Positions 31,077-39,987 of a DNA stretch of 64,000 bases are shown here, piece after piece. The number at the start of each line of letters is the position of its first letter. The first letter of the stretch is position 1. The notes under the pieces were generated by a model, which was given only the letters and a program-made list of their open reading frames with translations, did no database searches and was not told the DNA's origin. The translations under genes and the position numbers were made by a program. This DNA is from Variovorax sp. dw_308 (lineage in GTDB: Bacteria; Pseudomonadota; Gammaproteobacteria; Burkholderiales; Burkholderiaceae_C), in assembly GCF_019207085.1 (NCBI RefSeq), contig NZ_JAATOM010000007.1:62001-126000 (forward strand). The letters run 5' to 3'.

Positions 31077-32927
31077 ATGAACGCACCCGTGATGAATGGC
31101 CTCACCATTCAAGCACCCCAATATGTCAAGAACGCGAAGCTGATCGCCTGGGTGGCCGACATGGCCGCGCTGTGCAAGCCCGAACGCATCTACTGGTGCG
31201 ACGGCAGCACTGAAGAGTACGACCGCCTCTGCCAGCAACTGGTGGACGCTGGCACCTTCAAGAAGCTCAACCCCGCCAAGCGGCCCAATTCCTACCTCGC
31301 CTCGTCCGACCCGAGCGACGTGGCGCGCGTCGAGGACCGCACCTACATCTGCTCCGAAAAGAAGGAAAACGCAGGCCCCACCAACAACTGGATGGCCCCG
31401 GCGGAGATGCGCAACACGCTGCACCCGCTCTTCGACGGCTGCATGAAGGGCCGCACCATGTACGTGGTGCCCTTCAGCATGGGCCCGCTGGGCTCGCCGA
31501 TCGCGCACATCGGCATCGAACTCTCCGACAGCCCCTACGTCGCGGTCAACATGAAGATCATGACCCGCATGGGCAAGGCCGTCTACGACGTGCTCGGCGT
31601 CAATGGCGACTTCGTCCCCTGCGTCCACACCGTCGGTGCGCCGCTGGCAGCCGGCGAGAAGGACGTCGCCTGGCCCTGCAACAAGACCAAGTACATCGTC
31701 CACTACCCGGAAACGCGCGAGATCTGGAGCTACGGTTCCGGCTACGGCGGCAACGCGCTGCTGGGCAAGAAGTGCTTCGCGCTGCGCATCGCCTCCAACA
31801 TGGGCCGCGACGAAGGCTGGCTCGCCGAGCACATGCTGATCCTCGGCGTAACCAACCCCGAGGGCAAGAAGTACCACGTCGCCGCCGCCTTCCCCAGCGC
31901 CTGCGGCAAGACCAATTTCGCGATGCTGATCCCGCCGGCGGGCCTGGACGGCTGGAAGGTCACGACCATCGGCGACGACATCGCCTGGATCAAGCCGCAG
32001 CCCGATGGCCGCCTGCGCGCGATCAACCCCGAGGCCGGCTACTTCGGCGTGGCACCGGGCACCAATGTGCTGACCAATCCGAACTGCATGGCCAGCGTCG
32101 AGCGCGACACCATCTTCACGAACGTCGCGCTCACTGACGACGGCGACGTCTGGTGGGAAGGCATGGGCGACGCGCCCGCGCACGCCATCGACTGGCAGGG
32201 CAAGGACTGGACGCCGCAGATCGCCAAGGAAACCGGCGCCAAGGCCGCGCACCCGAACGCGCGCTTCACCGTTGCCGCCACCAACAACCCGGCGCTCGAC
32301 GAAGCCTGGGACGACCCGAAGGGCGTGGCCATCGACGCCTTCATCTTCGGCGGCCGCCGCTCCACCACCGTGCCGCTGGTCACCGAGGCCCGCAGCTGGG
32401 TCGAAGGCGTCTACATGGCCGCGACCATGGGCAGTGAAACCACCGCCGCCGCCACCGGCCAGGCCGGCGTGGTGCGCCGCGACCCGTTCGCGATGCTGCC
32501 CTTCATGGGCTACAACATGAGCGACTACTTCCAGCACTGGCTCGACCTCGGCAAGAAGCTCGACGCCGCCGGCGCCAAGCTGCCGAAGATCTACACCACC
32601 AACTGGTTCCGCAAGGGCGCCGACGGCAAGTTCGTCTGGCCCGGCTACGGCGAGAACATGCGCGTGCTGAAATGGATGATCGAGCGCATCGAGCAGAAGG
32701 CCGACGGCGAGGAACACGTGTTCGGCGTCAGCCCGCGCTATCAGGACCTGAGCTGGACCGGCCTGGACTTCAGCGCCGAGCAGTTCAATACCGTGACCAG
32801 CATCGACAAGTCGGCCTGGCGCGACGAGCTGAAGCTGCATGAGGAGCTGTTCGCGCAACTCGCGCATCATCTGCCGAAGGAGCTGCCGGCCACGAAGGCA
32901 GCCATCGAAGAGCGCCTCGAAGCCTGA
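31077..32927 (+). CDS. pckG: Phosphoenolpyruvate carboxykinase (GTP)
   Basis: PckG interconverts oxaloacetate plus GTP and phosphoenolpyruvate plus CO2 plus GDP, the entry to gluconeogenesis. The 616-residue length is that of the GTP-dependent class, not the ATP class. Markers are [19 protein letters not shown], the kinase-1a loop [12 protein letters not shown] (about 281-292), the metal-binding TIGDDIAW and NWFRKG in the C-terminal part. The start at 31077 has AGGAGA 7 bases upstream. It fits a window rich in amino-acid breakdown that yields TCA intermediates. A bidirectional terminator follows at 33082. Confidence 0.97.
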   Translation: MNAPVMNGLTIQAPQYVKNAKLIAWVADMAALCKPERIYWCDGSTEEYDRLCQQLVDAGTFKKLNPAKRPNSYLASSDPSDVARVEDRTYICSEKKENAGPTNNWMAPAEMRNTLHPLFDGCMKGRTMYVVPFSMGPLGSPIAHIGIELSDSPYVAVNMKIMTRMGKAVYDVLGVNGDFVPCVHTVGAPLAAGEKDVAWPCNKTKYIVHYPETREIWSYGSGYGGNALLGKKCFALRIASNMGRDEGWLAEHMLILGVTNPEGKKYHVAAAFPSACGKTNFAMLIPPAGLDGWKVTTIGDDIAWIKPQPDGRLRAINPEAGYFGVAPGTNVLTNPNCMASVERDTIFTNVALTDDGDVWWEGMGDAPAHAIDWQGKDWTPQIAKETGAKAAHPNARFTVAATNNPALDEAWDDPKGVAIDAFIFGGRRSTTVPLVTEARSWVEGVYMAATMGSETTAAATGQAGVVRRDPFAMLPFMGYNMSDYFQHWLDLGKKLDAAGAKLPKIYTTNWFRKGADGKFVWPGYGENMRVLKWMIERIEQKADGEEHVFGVSPRYQDLSWTGLDFSAEQFNTVTSIDKSAWRDELKLHEELFAQLAHHLPKELPATKAAIEERLEA

Positions 32928-33050
32928 GAGGGGTGAATATTTCTACTGCGGACGCCGATCTCAGGTCTGCGGTGCTCACCGCACGAGAGTGCGGTTCCGC
33001 TCCTCCACCCGACCTCGGCGCCCTCGCTACGAAATCTTCACCCCTCTCAG
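32924..33050. repeat. Dispersed intergenic element, family A, copy 2
   Basis: The element is bounded by a 20-bp inverted repeat with one mismatch (CTGAGAGGGGTGAATATTTC at 32924-32943 and its complement at 33031-33050). Inside, it matches 18838-18952 in opposite orientation. The left arm includes the pckG stop codon, so the element abuts or includes the gene end. Confidence 0.88.
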
Positions 33051-33081
33051 CGCCGCGCTGTTCACCGCATTCTTTCCAAGC

Positions 33082-33113
33082 ATGAAAAAACCGCCCTCGG
33101 GCGGTTTTTTCAT
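33082..33113. terminator. Rho-independent terminator, bidirectional
   Basis: AAAAAACCGCCC-TC-GGGCGGTTTTTT: an 8-bp GC stem with A/T runs on both sides. It ends pckG on the plus strand and the gene at 33131 on the minus strand. Confidence 0.93.
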
Positions 33114-33130
33114 GGCGACAGCAAGCTTGA

Positions 33131-33664
33131 TCAGTGGAAGTGGCCGGACTGCACGCGGGCCAGCGCCACATACAGGGAAGGCGTTTCGTGCAAGCCAGCC
33201 ATGCGGGTCAGCAGGTTGGGGGTTGCGGCGGCGGCGACTTCGGTCACTTCGCTTTCTGCCTTGCTGCGCTCGATGGCAGCGCGCAGTTCTTGCATGATGC
33301 GGGGGTCGCGTTCGGCGCTTGCCAGGAACAGTGCGTCGGCGCGCGCGTTGGCACGGCGTTGCGCACCGGCGACGAAGACCTTGCCGACGCGCTTCGCACC
33401 GGCCGCCAGCACGTCTGCGTAGAGGGCGGTGCCGGCGAACAGCGCGGCGCAGAGCACGGCCCATGCGGCCAGCAGGCTGCCTTCATCCCAGTTCGTCACC
33501 AGGGCTTCCGCAACCACCAGCGCCGAGGAAAGGGCCGCCACCAGCAGGAAGGCGACCACATGGCGGGCGCCAGCGCGCTTGCCGTTGACGATGTCGAACA
33601 ACACTTCTGCGCGTTCGACGCCAGGGTGGATCGTGGGGTGGTTTGCGTTGACGAAGCTGGTCAT
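33131..33664 (-). CDS. Uncharacterised two-span membrane protein
   Basis: A 177-residue protein I do not recognise. Two adjacent membrane segments lie near residues 35-80 (VVAFLLVAALSSALVVAEALV and LLAAWAVLCAALFAGTALY). A basic and helical cytosolic tail follows (AAGAKRVGKVFVAGAQRRANARAD, ERDPRIMQELRAAIERSK). The start at 33664 is preferred because the frame upstream runs into the LysR promoter. It is divergent from the LysR gene at 33769, 104 bp away, so it may be that regulator's target. Confidence 0.7.
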   Translation of the reverse strand: MTSFVNANHPTIHPGVERAEVLFDIVNGKRAGARHVVAFLLVAALSSALVVAEALVTNWDEGSLLAAWAVLCAALFAGTALYADVLAAGAKRVGKVFVAGAQRRANARADALFLASAERDPRIMQELRAAIERSKAESEVTEVAAAATPNLLTRMAGLHETPSLYVALARVQSGHFH

Positions 33665-33768
33665 GATGGTCCTCTCAGAATTGCGTAGGGGGTGAGCCGA
33701 TGACTGGATCATAGGGATTTCCCTAATGCTGCGCCACTTTATATTTCTGATGTTTATCATTCATTGAA

Positions 33769-34764
33769 ATGATGAACGTCAACTTTCGCACGCTGGACCT
33801 GAACCTCCTGCGCGTCTTCGACGAGGTGATGGCCGAGCGCAACCTGACCCGCGCCGCCCGCAACCTGTCCCTGACGCAGCCCGCGGTCAGCAATGCCTTG
33901 CGCCGCTTGCGCGACCTGCTGGGCGATGAACTGGTGCGCCGCTCGGGCGCTGGCGTCGAGCCGACGCCGCGCGCCCTGGCGCTGTGGCCCACCGTGCGCG
34001 ATGCGCTGCGGCACCTCCAGCATGTGCTGGCGCCCGGCGACTTCACGCCGGCCACCGCCGACACCGCCTTCGTCCTGGCCATGGCCGACGCCACCGCGGC
34101 GGAACTGGTGCCCGGCCTGGTGCAGATCATCGAGCGCGAGGCGCCGGCCGTCTCGTTGCGCGTGGTGCCGCTCACCACGCGAGATCCGCGCCCGCTGCTG
34201 GAGAGCGAAGGCGCCGACATGGCGGTCGGCTACTTTCCGGCGGTGCTGGCCGCGTTGACGGCGCGCGGCCAGTCGGGCGTGGCGGTGCCTTTCGAGACGC
34301 AGCGGCTCTACGTCGGGCAGTACGTCTGCGTGATGCGGCGGGGGCATCCGCTGGCGGACAAGCCGCTCACGCTGGACGACTACTGCGCCGCGCGGCACCT
34401 GCTGGTCAGTTTCTCGGGCCGGCCCTACGGCTTCATCGAGCAGACGCTGGGCGCCCTCGGCCGCGAGCGGCACATCACCGTCACGGTGAACCAGTTCTAC
34501 ACGGCCGGCCGCGTGGTCGCCAGCTCGGACCTGCTGGCCGTGATGCCGCGCCACTTCGTCAAGGTGACCGGCATCGCCGACCAGTTCGAGCTGCGCGACC
34601 TGCCCTTCGACCAACCTCTGGTGCATGTGGATGCGCTCTGGCACCGGCGCACGCAATATGGCCAGGCCCATGCCTGGTTGCGCGATGCACTGGCGCGCGC
34701 GGCGGAGGTGGCGTTCGCGAAGTCCCCCGACGAGGTCGAGTTGCCGGCGAAGATACGGCCATGA
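33769..34764 (+). CDS. LysR-family transcriptional regulator
   Basis: A 331-residue LysR-type regulator of the NodD/SyrM/PcpR-like branch: the N-terminus FRTLDLNLLRVFDEVMAERNLTRAARNLSLTQPAVSNAL is the hallmark of that group. The DNA-binding domain covers residues 7-66, and the effector domain starts near residue 95. The stop overlaps the start of the metallophosphoesterase gene (ATGA), so the two are translated together. The AT-rich gap upstream contains TTTATATTTCTGATGTTTATCATTC, probably the shared promoter with the divergent gene. The inducer is unknown. Confidence 0.9.
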   Translation: MMNVNFRTLDLNLLRVFDEVMAERNLTRAARNLSLTQPAVSNALRRLRDLLGDELVRRSGAGVEPTPRALALWPTVRDALRHLQHVLAPGDFTPATADTAFVLAMADATAAELVPGLVQIIEREAPAVSLRVVPLTTRDPRPLLESEGADMAVGYFPAVLAALTARGQSGVAVPFETQRLYVGQYVCVMRRGHPLADKPLTLDDYCAARHLLVSFSGRPYGFIEQTLGALGRERHITVTVNQFYTAGRVVASSDLLAVMPRHFVKVTGIADQFELRDLPFDQPLVHVDALWHRRTQYGQAHAWLRDALARAAEVAFAKSPDEVELPAKIRP

Positions 34765-35564
34765 AGCTTCAACTCCTGTCCGACCTGCACCTGGAATCGC
34801 ACCCGCGCTTCGAGGCGGAAGCCGCGCCGGGCGCCGACCTGCTGGTGCTGGCCGGCGACATCGGCTCCTACCAGAACGGCTCGCGCCTGACCGAGCCGGA
34901 TTTCGGCCTGGGTCGTTTTTCGCCACGCCGGGGCTGGCCGGTGCCGGTGATCTACGTGCCGGGCAACCACGAGTACGACGGCGATGACTTCGACGCCGTG
35001 CACGCGCGCCTGCGTACCACCTGCGACGCGCTCGACATCCACTGGCTGGAACGCGAGACGCTCGTGATCGATGGCATCCGCTTCGTCGGCACCACGCTGT
35101 GGAGCGACTTCGACGCGCTGGCCGATCCGGCGGGCGGCATGACCGACTTGCTGAAGGCCCGCGGCAAGGCAATGCGCGCGGCCGACTTCTACCTGGAAAA
35201 GGCAGCAACGCTGCGCGACGGCAAGCCGTTCATGTCGGCGGAGTTGAGAGAGCAGGCGCTGCTCTGCCAGGACTGGTTGCGCGATGAACTGGCCCGGCCC
35301 TTCGAGGGAACGACGGTGGCGATCACGCATTTCGCGCCGACGCTGGCCAGCGCCGATCCACGCTACGGGCTGTCGCCGGGCACCGCCGGCTTCTGCAATT
35401 CGCTGGACGATCTGCTGCCGCTGGCCAGGGTATGGCTGCACGGCCACCTGCATTGCGCCTTCGACTATGTGAAGGACGGCTGCCGGGTGGTGGCCAATCC
35501 CCTAGGCTACCGCAGCAAGGGCGAGCAGGAGGCGTTCCAGCCGAGGCTGCTGATCGAGGTGTGA
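34761..35564 (+). CDS. Metallophosphoesterase
   Basis: A 267-residue calcineurin-type phosphoesterase. All metal-binding motifs are visible in order: SDLHLE (residues 7-12), LAGDIG, PGNHEYDG, ITHFAP and HGHLH. The fold predicts a dinuclear metal enzyme acting on phosphomono- or diesters; the substrate cannot be told. It starts inside the LysR stop codon and is probably part of that operon. Confidence 0.9.
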   Translation: MKLQLLSDLHLESHPRFEAEAAPGADLLVLAGDIGSYQNGSRLTEPDFGLGRFSPRRGWPVPVIYVPGNHEYDGDDFDAVHARLRTTCDALDIHWLERETLVIDGIRFVGTTLWSDFDALADPAGGMTDLLKARGKAMRAADFYLEKAATLRDGKPFMSAELREQALLCQDWLRDELARPFEGTTVAITHFAPTLASADPRYGLSPGTAGFCNSLDDLLPLARVWLHGHLHCAFDYVKDGCRVVANPLGYRSKGEQEAFQPRLLIEV

Positions 35565-35722
35565 GGCTTGTGCGAAGGGTCACTGGAAGGCATCCCCAGT
35601 GACGTCCTCCGGTCTGGTGTCTAGAGCAAGTGCTCCAACTATCGACCCGTTCTAGCTTTTGCCGACTAGGCCTTTGGCGGGAAGATTCGGTCATACCAAC
35701 TCAAGACCTCAAGGAAAAGATC

Positions 35723-36250
35723 ATGTCGAACCAATCCCTCGCTACCGCCGCCACCCACGTCGTCGCCCAGTACAGCGCTGCCGGCAAGACCCTGAACCAC
35801 GCCTACCGCGCGACCGTCGAGCGCCTGCTCGACAGCGCCAAGACCCGTTTCGTGTCGGCGCTGGAAGCCCGTTCGATCCCCATGGTCAACGACCAGGTCA
35901 AGTCGCAACTCCTGAACGCGCAAGACGTGCTCGCCGGCTTCATGCTCAAGGGCGTGCAAACCGCCTACGGCCAGGCCGACCAAGCCATCGAGCTGATCGC
36001 CAAGCGCGCCAACAGCGGCATCGAAAAGGTTGCGTCCACCGTGGCCCGCGTCGAATCGTCGTTCGAAATCGCCAACCTCGAAGTCGTGCGCGCCGTGAAC
36101 GCCCCGATCGCTTCGGTGGCAACGCAGATCGCCGACAAGGTTGCCGAAGGCGCCAAGGCCCTGGAAGCCCGCATGGGTGTCGTCGCTGAAGAAGTCGAAG
36201 TCGCCGTCGCTGCCAAGCCGGCACGTCGCGCTGCTCGCAAGGCTGCCTGA
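35723..36250 (+). CDS. Phasin-like protein with basic C-terminal tail
   Basis: A 175-residue helical protein. Low-complexity amphipathic helices (AATHVVAQYSAAGKTLNHAYRAT, IELIAKRANSGIEKVASTVARV, ASVATQIADKVAEGAKALE) resemble phasins that coat polyhydroxyalkanoate granules. The C-terminus (AAKPARRAARKAA) is a short histone-H1-like basic tail that could bind DNA, as in PhaM/PhaF-type proteins that tether granules to the nucleoid. The start at 35723 has AAGGAAAAGA upstream; codon use is biased toward highly expressed genes. A clear terminator follows. No pha gene is in the window, so the role is inferred from sequence style. Confidence 0.65.
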   Translation: MSNQSLATAATHVVAQYSAAGKTLNHAYRATVERLLDSAKTRFVSALEARSIPMVNDQVKSQLLNAQDVLAGFMLKGVQTAYGQADQAIELIAKRANSGIEKVASTVARVESSFEIANLEVVRAVNAPIASVATQIADKVAEGAKALEARMGVVAEEVEVAVAAKPARRAARKAA

Positions 36251-36333
36251 TCGCGCCCTTTTCAAGGTAACTAGGCTTCGCCAACAGTTGGCGGCAGCAA
36301 CCAGTTCGGGGTGCGCAGCCCGCTGAACTGAAT

Positions 36334-36375
36334 CGGCCGGGATGATCGTCATGCACGATCTCCCGGCTTTTTTTC
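36334..36375 (+). terminator. Rho-independent terminator after phasin-like gene
   Basis: GCCGGGA-N-GATCGT-loop-ACGATC-TCCCGGC followed by seven T. It is a long stem ending the monocistronic phasin-like message. Confidence 0.92.
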
Positions 36376-36424
36376 GTCTGCCCGCGCCGCGGTGCACGCC
36401 GGGTACCACCCTTGGCGAGCGCCG

Positions 36425-36533
36425 CCGTACGGCCTTGCATTCGAGCGCAGAGCAAGGCGGAGCGCCGCAGACAGTGCCTTGGCACGGCAAGGCGCTCCAA
36501 CGCGGCCATGCGTTCGAAGGCAAGGCCGTACGG
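36425..36533. repeat. Inverted repeat upstream of SpmAB-type gene
   Basis: CCGTACGGCCTTGCATTCGA (from 36425) faces its near-complement ending at 36533. The full arms are 25 bp with two mismatches, separated by about 60 bp. The spacer carries further GCGCTCC/GGAGCGC pairing, so the whole unit can fold as one long hairpin. It ends 47 bp before the next start codon. Confidence 0.8.
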
Positions 36534-36579
36534 GCCCGCCCCTATGATCGGCCGGCATCATTCAGCAGGGGAACAACGC

Positions 36580-37809
36580 ATGCTCAACGGGCTGTGGCTC
36601 GGATTCTTTCTCGTCGCGGCCGTGGCATCGTTCGGCCGCTGGCTGGTCGGCGGCGATGCGACCGTGTTCGCGACCGTGGTGGAGAGCCTTTTCGCGATGG
36701 CGAAGCTGGCGGTCGAGGTGATGGTGCTGCTGTTCGGCACGCTGACGCTGTGGCTCGGCCTGCTGCGCATTGCCGAGGCGGCGGGGCTGGTCGGATGGCT
36801 GGCGCGCCTGCTGGGGCCCTTGTTCCGGCGCCTCATGCCCGAGGTGCCCGCGGGCCATCCTGCACTGGGCCTGATCACGATGAATTTCGCGGCCAATGCG
36901 CTGGGGCTGGACAACGCGGCCACGCCGATCGGGTTGAAAGCGATGCGCGAGTTGCAGTCCCTGAACCCGAGCGCCACCGCTGCCAGCAACGCGCAGATCC
37001 TGTTCCTGGTGCTGAACGCCTCCTCGCTCACGCTGCTGCCGGTGACGATCTTCATGTACCGCGCGCAACAGGGCGCGAGCGACCCGACGCTGGTGTTCCT
37101 CCCGATCCTGCTGGCCACCAGTGCGTCGACGCTGGTGGGCTTGCTGTCGGTGGCGGTGGTGCAGCGCCTGCGCTTGTGGGACCCGGTGGTGCTGGCCTAT
37201 CTGCTGCCCGGCGCGCTGGTGCTGGGCGGCTTCATGGCGCTGCTGGGCACGCTGTCCGCGGCGGCGCTGGCCGCGTTGTCCTCGCTGCTCGGAAACCTGA
37301 GCCTGTTCGGCATCGTGATCGTGTTCCTGCTGGCCGGCGCGCTGCGGCGCGTGAAGGTCTACGAGCAGTTCATCGAGGGGGCGAAGGAAGGCTTCGACGT
37401 GGCGAAGAACCTGCTGCCCTACCTGGTCGCGATGCTGTGCGCCGTGGGCGTGCTACGAGCGTCAGGCGCGCTGGACTTTGCACTCGACGGCATTCGCTGG
37501 GTGGTGACTCAGGGCGGATGGGACACGCGTTTTGTCGATGCGCTGCCGACGGCGCTGGTCAAGCCGTTCTCCGGCAGCGCGGCCCGGGCGATGCTGATCG
37601 AGACGATGAAGAGCCAGGGTGTCGACAGCTTTCCGGCGCTGGCCGCCGCCGTGATCCAGGGCAGCACGGAGACGACCTTCTATGTGCTGGCGGTGTACTT
37701 CGGCGCGGTGGGCCTCCAGCGGGCACGGCATGCAGTGGCTTGCGCGCTGGCGGCGGAATTGGCGGGGGTGGTGGCGGCGATCGCGGTTTGCTATTGGTTC
37801 TTTGGGTGA
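36580..37809 (+). CDS. SpmA/SpmB-type nucleoside-recognition membrane protein (fused)
   Basis: A 409-residue membrane protein with about ten spans. It joins two Gate/nucleoside-recognition modules that are separate SpmA and SpmB proteins in spore formers. The first module contains GHPALGLITMNFAANALGLDNAATPIG and the second VKPFSGSAARAMLIETM plus AAVIQGSTETTFYVLAVYFG. In non-sporulating proteobacteria the fused form is common and its job is unknown; transport of a small molecule is likely. The start at 36580 is the first giving a normal membrane N-terminus, with AGGGGAAC upstream. Confidence 0.87.
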   Translation: MLNGLWLGFFLVAAVASFGRWLVGGDATVFATVVESLFAMAKLAVEVMVLLFGTLTLWLGLLRIAEAAGLVGWLARLLGPLFRRLMPEVPAGHPALGLITMNFAANALGLDNAATPIGLKAMRELQSLNPSATAASNAQILFLVLNASSLTLLPVTIFMYRAQQGASDPTLVFLPILLATSASTLVGLLSVAVVQRLRLWDPVVLAYLLPGALVLGGFMALLGTLSAAALAALSSLLGNLSLFGIVIVFLLAGALRRVKVYEQFIEGAKEGFDVAKNLLPYLVAMLCAVGVLRASGALDFALDGIRWVVTQGGWDTRFVDALPTALVKPFSGSAARAMLIETMKSQGVDSFPALAAAVIQGSTETTFYVLAVYFGAVGLQRARHAVACALAAELAGVVAAIAVCYWFFG

Positions 37810-37862
37810 CTCGTGAATTTTGTGGCGGAGGGTCTGCTGACTCGTCGGCTTCGAAGCGGTGA

Positions 37863-38015
37863 AGACCACCAAGGGATGAGCTCAGCTTCGAAAACGTCTG
37901 TCACGTGCGGGCCAAGGGCGACAACACCCAGGACTCGCGGTACGCCGCCGGCAACGGCGAAAAAGGTGAAGGGCAAATGAGTGGCGTGATTAGCAAGGTC
38001 ATCGGGAAGCAGTAG
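37863..38015 (+). pseudogene. Possible gene remnant, unidentified
   Basis: In the 280-bp gap after the SpmAB-type gene, one frame stays open from a stop at 37860 to a TAG at 38013. It reads DELSFENVCHVRAKGDN...GVISKVIGKQ. It has no start codon at a sensible place but looks like protein-coding sequence, so it may be the 3' end of a lost gene. I recognise no family. Confidence 0.35.
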
Positions 38016-38089
38016 CCAGAAGCTGCCGATCGGGGCGTCAGGACGCCCGCGACAACCGTCCGCGGCGGCAATCGGTCCGATCGGCCAGA

Positions 38090-38629
38090 ATGCAACTCCC
38101 CTTGCCTCCCGCCTCTGTCGTGACCGTTCCTGCCCAGGCGCAAGCGCCCTCCTTCTCGCCCGACGAATTCCGCGATGCGCTCGGCATGTTTGCCACGGGC
38201 GTCACGATCGTCACGGCGCGCGCGGCCGACGGCACGCTGGTGGGGCTCACGGCCAATTCGTTCAACTCGGTGTCTCTCACGCCGCCGCTGGTGCTGTGGA
38301 GCCTGGCGCGCTCGTCGGGGTCGATGCCGGCACTGGACACGGGGTCGCACTATGCGATCAACATCCTGGCCGCGAACCAGAGGGAACTGGCCGAGCGCTT
38401 CGCACAGAAGCGCGCCGACCGCTGGATCGACGTGACCTTCGCCGAGGGCCTGGGCGGCGCGCCCTTGCTGGACGGTGCCGTCGCGAGCTTCGAGTGCTTC
38501 AACCGCAGCCGCTACGACGAGGGCGACCACGTGATCTTCGTCGGCGAGGTGGAGCGCTGCTCCATGCGCGTGGGCGCGTCACCGTTGCTCTTTCATGGCG
38601 GGCGGTTCTACACGGAGCATCCGCTGTAG
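38090..38629 (+). CDS. Flavin reductase family protein
   Basis: A 179-residue protein of the flavin reductase (FMN-binding split barrel) family that supplies reduced flavin to monooxygenases. Visible features are FRDALGMFATGVTIVTARAADG near residue 26, LTANSFNSVSLTPPLVLWSL (the flavin-binding signature), YAINILAANQRELAERFA, and the late GDHVIFVGEVE and LLFHGGRF segments. No obvious partner oxygenase is adjacent. The start at 38090 is the first Met; a start further in would also leave the domain intact. Confidence 0.9.
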   Translation: MQLPLPPASVVTVPAQAQAPSFSPDEFRDALGMFATGVTIVTARAADGTLVGLTANSFNSVSLTPPLVLWSLARSSGSMPALDTGSHYAINILAANQRELAERFAQKRADRWIDVTFAEGLGGAPLLDGAVASFECFNRSRYDEGDHVIFVGEVERCSMRVGASPLLFHGGRFYTEHPL

Positions 38630-38701
38630 CAGGCCTTGCGGCAGCAGGGCCAACAAGCCGAACAATCCGTCAAGCCCCGTGTCACGCGCGCAAAGGCCTG
38701 A

Positions 38702-39007
38702 TCACTCGAACACAGGCCTGAAGAAGCTCCGCTCGTAGCTGAGGATGCAGCGCGTGTCTTCCGCGTACCTGAACGCCGCCTGGCACTCCGCATCCGCGAA
38801 GGACAGCGCGCGGTATTCCTCGTACGCAGCAAGGCTCGGGAAGGTGAACATCGCCAGCGCGATGTTGTTGGCGCCTTCGGAGGGCAGGAAGTAGCCGTGG
38901 TGCTGGCCGCCGAACTTCTGGACGAGCGGTATCCACAGCTTTCCGTAGTGTTCGAATTCCTTGAGCTTGAACGGATCGATGACGTAGCGCAGGTAGCAGG
39001 TGACCAT
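38702..39007 (-). CDS. NIPSNAP family protein
   Basis: A 101-residue dimeric alpha-beta barrel protein of the NIPSNAP family: VTCYLRYVIDPFKLKEFEHY at the N-terminus, WIPLVQKFGGQHHGYFLPSEG and AMFTFPSLAAYEEYR. The family's biochemical role in bacteria is unclear. It follows the dioxygenase gene at 39017 by 9 bp on the same strand and is probably co-transcribed. Confidence 0.9.
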   Translation of the reverse strand: MVTCYLRYVIDPFKLKEFEHYGKLWIPLVQKFGGQHHGYFLPSEGANNIALAMFTFPSLAAYEEYRALSFADAECQAAFRYAEDTRCILSYERSFFRPVFE

Positions 39008-39016
39008 GGTGATTCT

Positions 39017-39937
39017 TCAAGCCTTCTTGTAGGTCGCATCGAAGCGAGACTGCAGGTACGCCTGCGCGGTGATCGCCTCATAGCGCGGCGTCTCGCCCGC
39101 AGGCACGCATGACGGAATCGCACTGACCAGCGCATCGGGGTTCGGATCGAGGAACAGCGCGATCGAGTAGCGCTCGCGCGTCGGCCGCAGCACGCGGTGC
39201 GGCGTCGACACGTACACGTCATTGGTCCAGCGCATGAGGCAGTCGCCGATGTTGCAGAGGAAGGCGCCGGCCGGCAGCGCGGGCGCGTCGATCCAGTCGC
39301 CGTTGCGCGGGCGCACCTGCAGGCCCGCGACGCCATCGGTGGCGAGCAGCGTCACGTTGCCGTAGTCGGTGTGCGCACCGGCGCCGATGCCCTCCGCCGC
39401 CATGCCCGCGGCCGGCGCCGGGTAGTGCAGGAAGCGCAGCGTGGCCATGGGCTGGTCGATCTTGTCGTCGAAGAAATCGGGCGCCAGGCCGAGGTCGGTG
39501 GCAAAGGCCGCATGCAGCATGCGGGCCGCGGCCAGTGCGGCATCGAAATACGCCTGCACGCGCGGACGCCAGCCGTCGATGGGTGGCCAGGCATTGGGCG
39601 GGCGCGTCTGCTCGTCGGTCCAGATGAAGTTGAGGGCCTCCTTCTGGTCGGCGCCCCTTTTTTCGTCGAGCGCCTCGGCGCCGAAGTCGACGTACCCGCG
39701 GTTGTGGCCGAGCTTGCCGATGGCGATGGATTGCCTGGTGGCGGCATCCAGCGCGAAGAATTCGCGGCTGGCGACAAAGGCGTCGGCGAGCAGTTCGGGC
39801 GCAACGCCGTGGCCGGTGATTGCGAAGAAGCCGACGTCGCGGCAGGCGGCGCCGACCTCTGCGGCGACGCGCGCGTGCTGCGCCGTATCACGGGATGCCA
39901 ACGGGGAGATGTCGATGATGGGAATGGCCGTATGCAT
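39017..39937 (-). CDS. 2-oxoglutarate/Fe(II) oxygenase, isopenicillin N synthase family
   Basis: A 306-residue non-haem iron oxygenase. It starts with the family pattern IPIIDISPLASRDT, then GFFAITGHGV. The iron triad is HTD (in GAHTDYGNVTLL) and a later His (STPHRVLRP), followed by the 2-oxoglutarate-binding Arg in RERYSIALF. Members hydroxylate or desaturate small molecules. The substrate is unknown. The start at 39937 is the ATG right before the conserved strand; the frame is open far upstream but only as antisense of the BON and DMT genes. Confidence 0.9.
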   Translation of the reverse strand: MHTAIPIIDISPLASRDTAQHARVAAEVGAACRDVGFFAITGHGVAPELLADAFVASREFFALDAATRQSIAIGKLGHNRGYVDFGAEALDEKRGADQKEALNFIWTDEQTRPPNAWPPIDGWRPRVQAYFDAALAAARMLHAAFATDLGLAPDFFDDKIDQPMATLRFLHYPAPAAGMAAEGIGAGAHTDYGNVTLLATDGVAGLQVRPRNGDWIDAPALPAGAFLCNIGDCLMRWTNDVYVSTPHRVLRPTRERYSIALFLDPNPDALVSAIPSCVPAGETPRYEAITAQAYLQSRFDATYKKA

Positions 39938-39987
39938 GCGTCGAGTTTGCCCCAGCGGCCCTGGCCCTGCGCGGCTACCATCGACGC

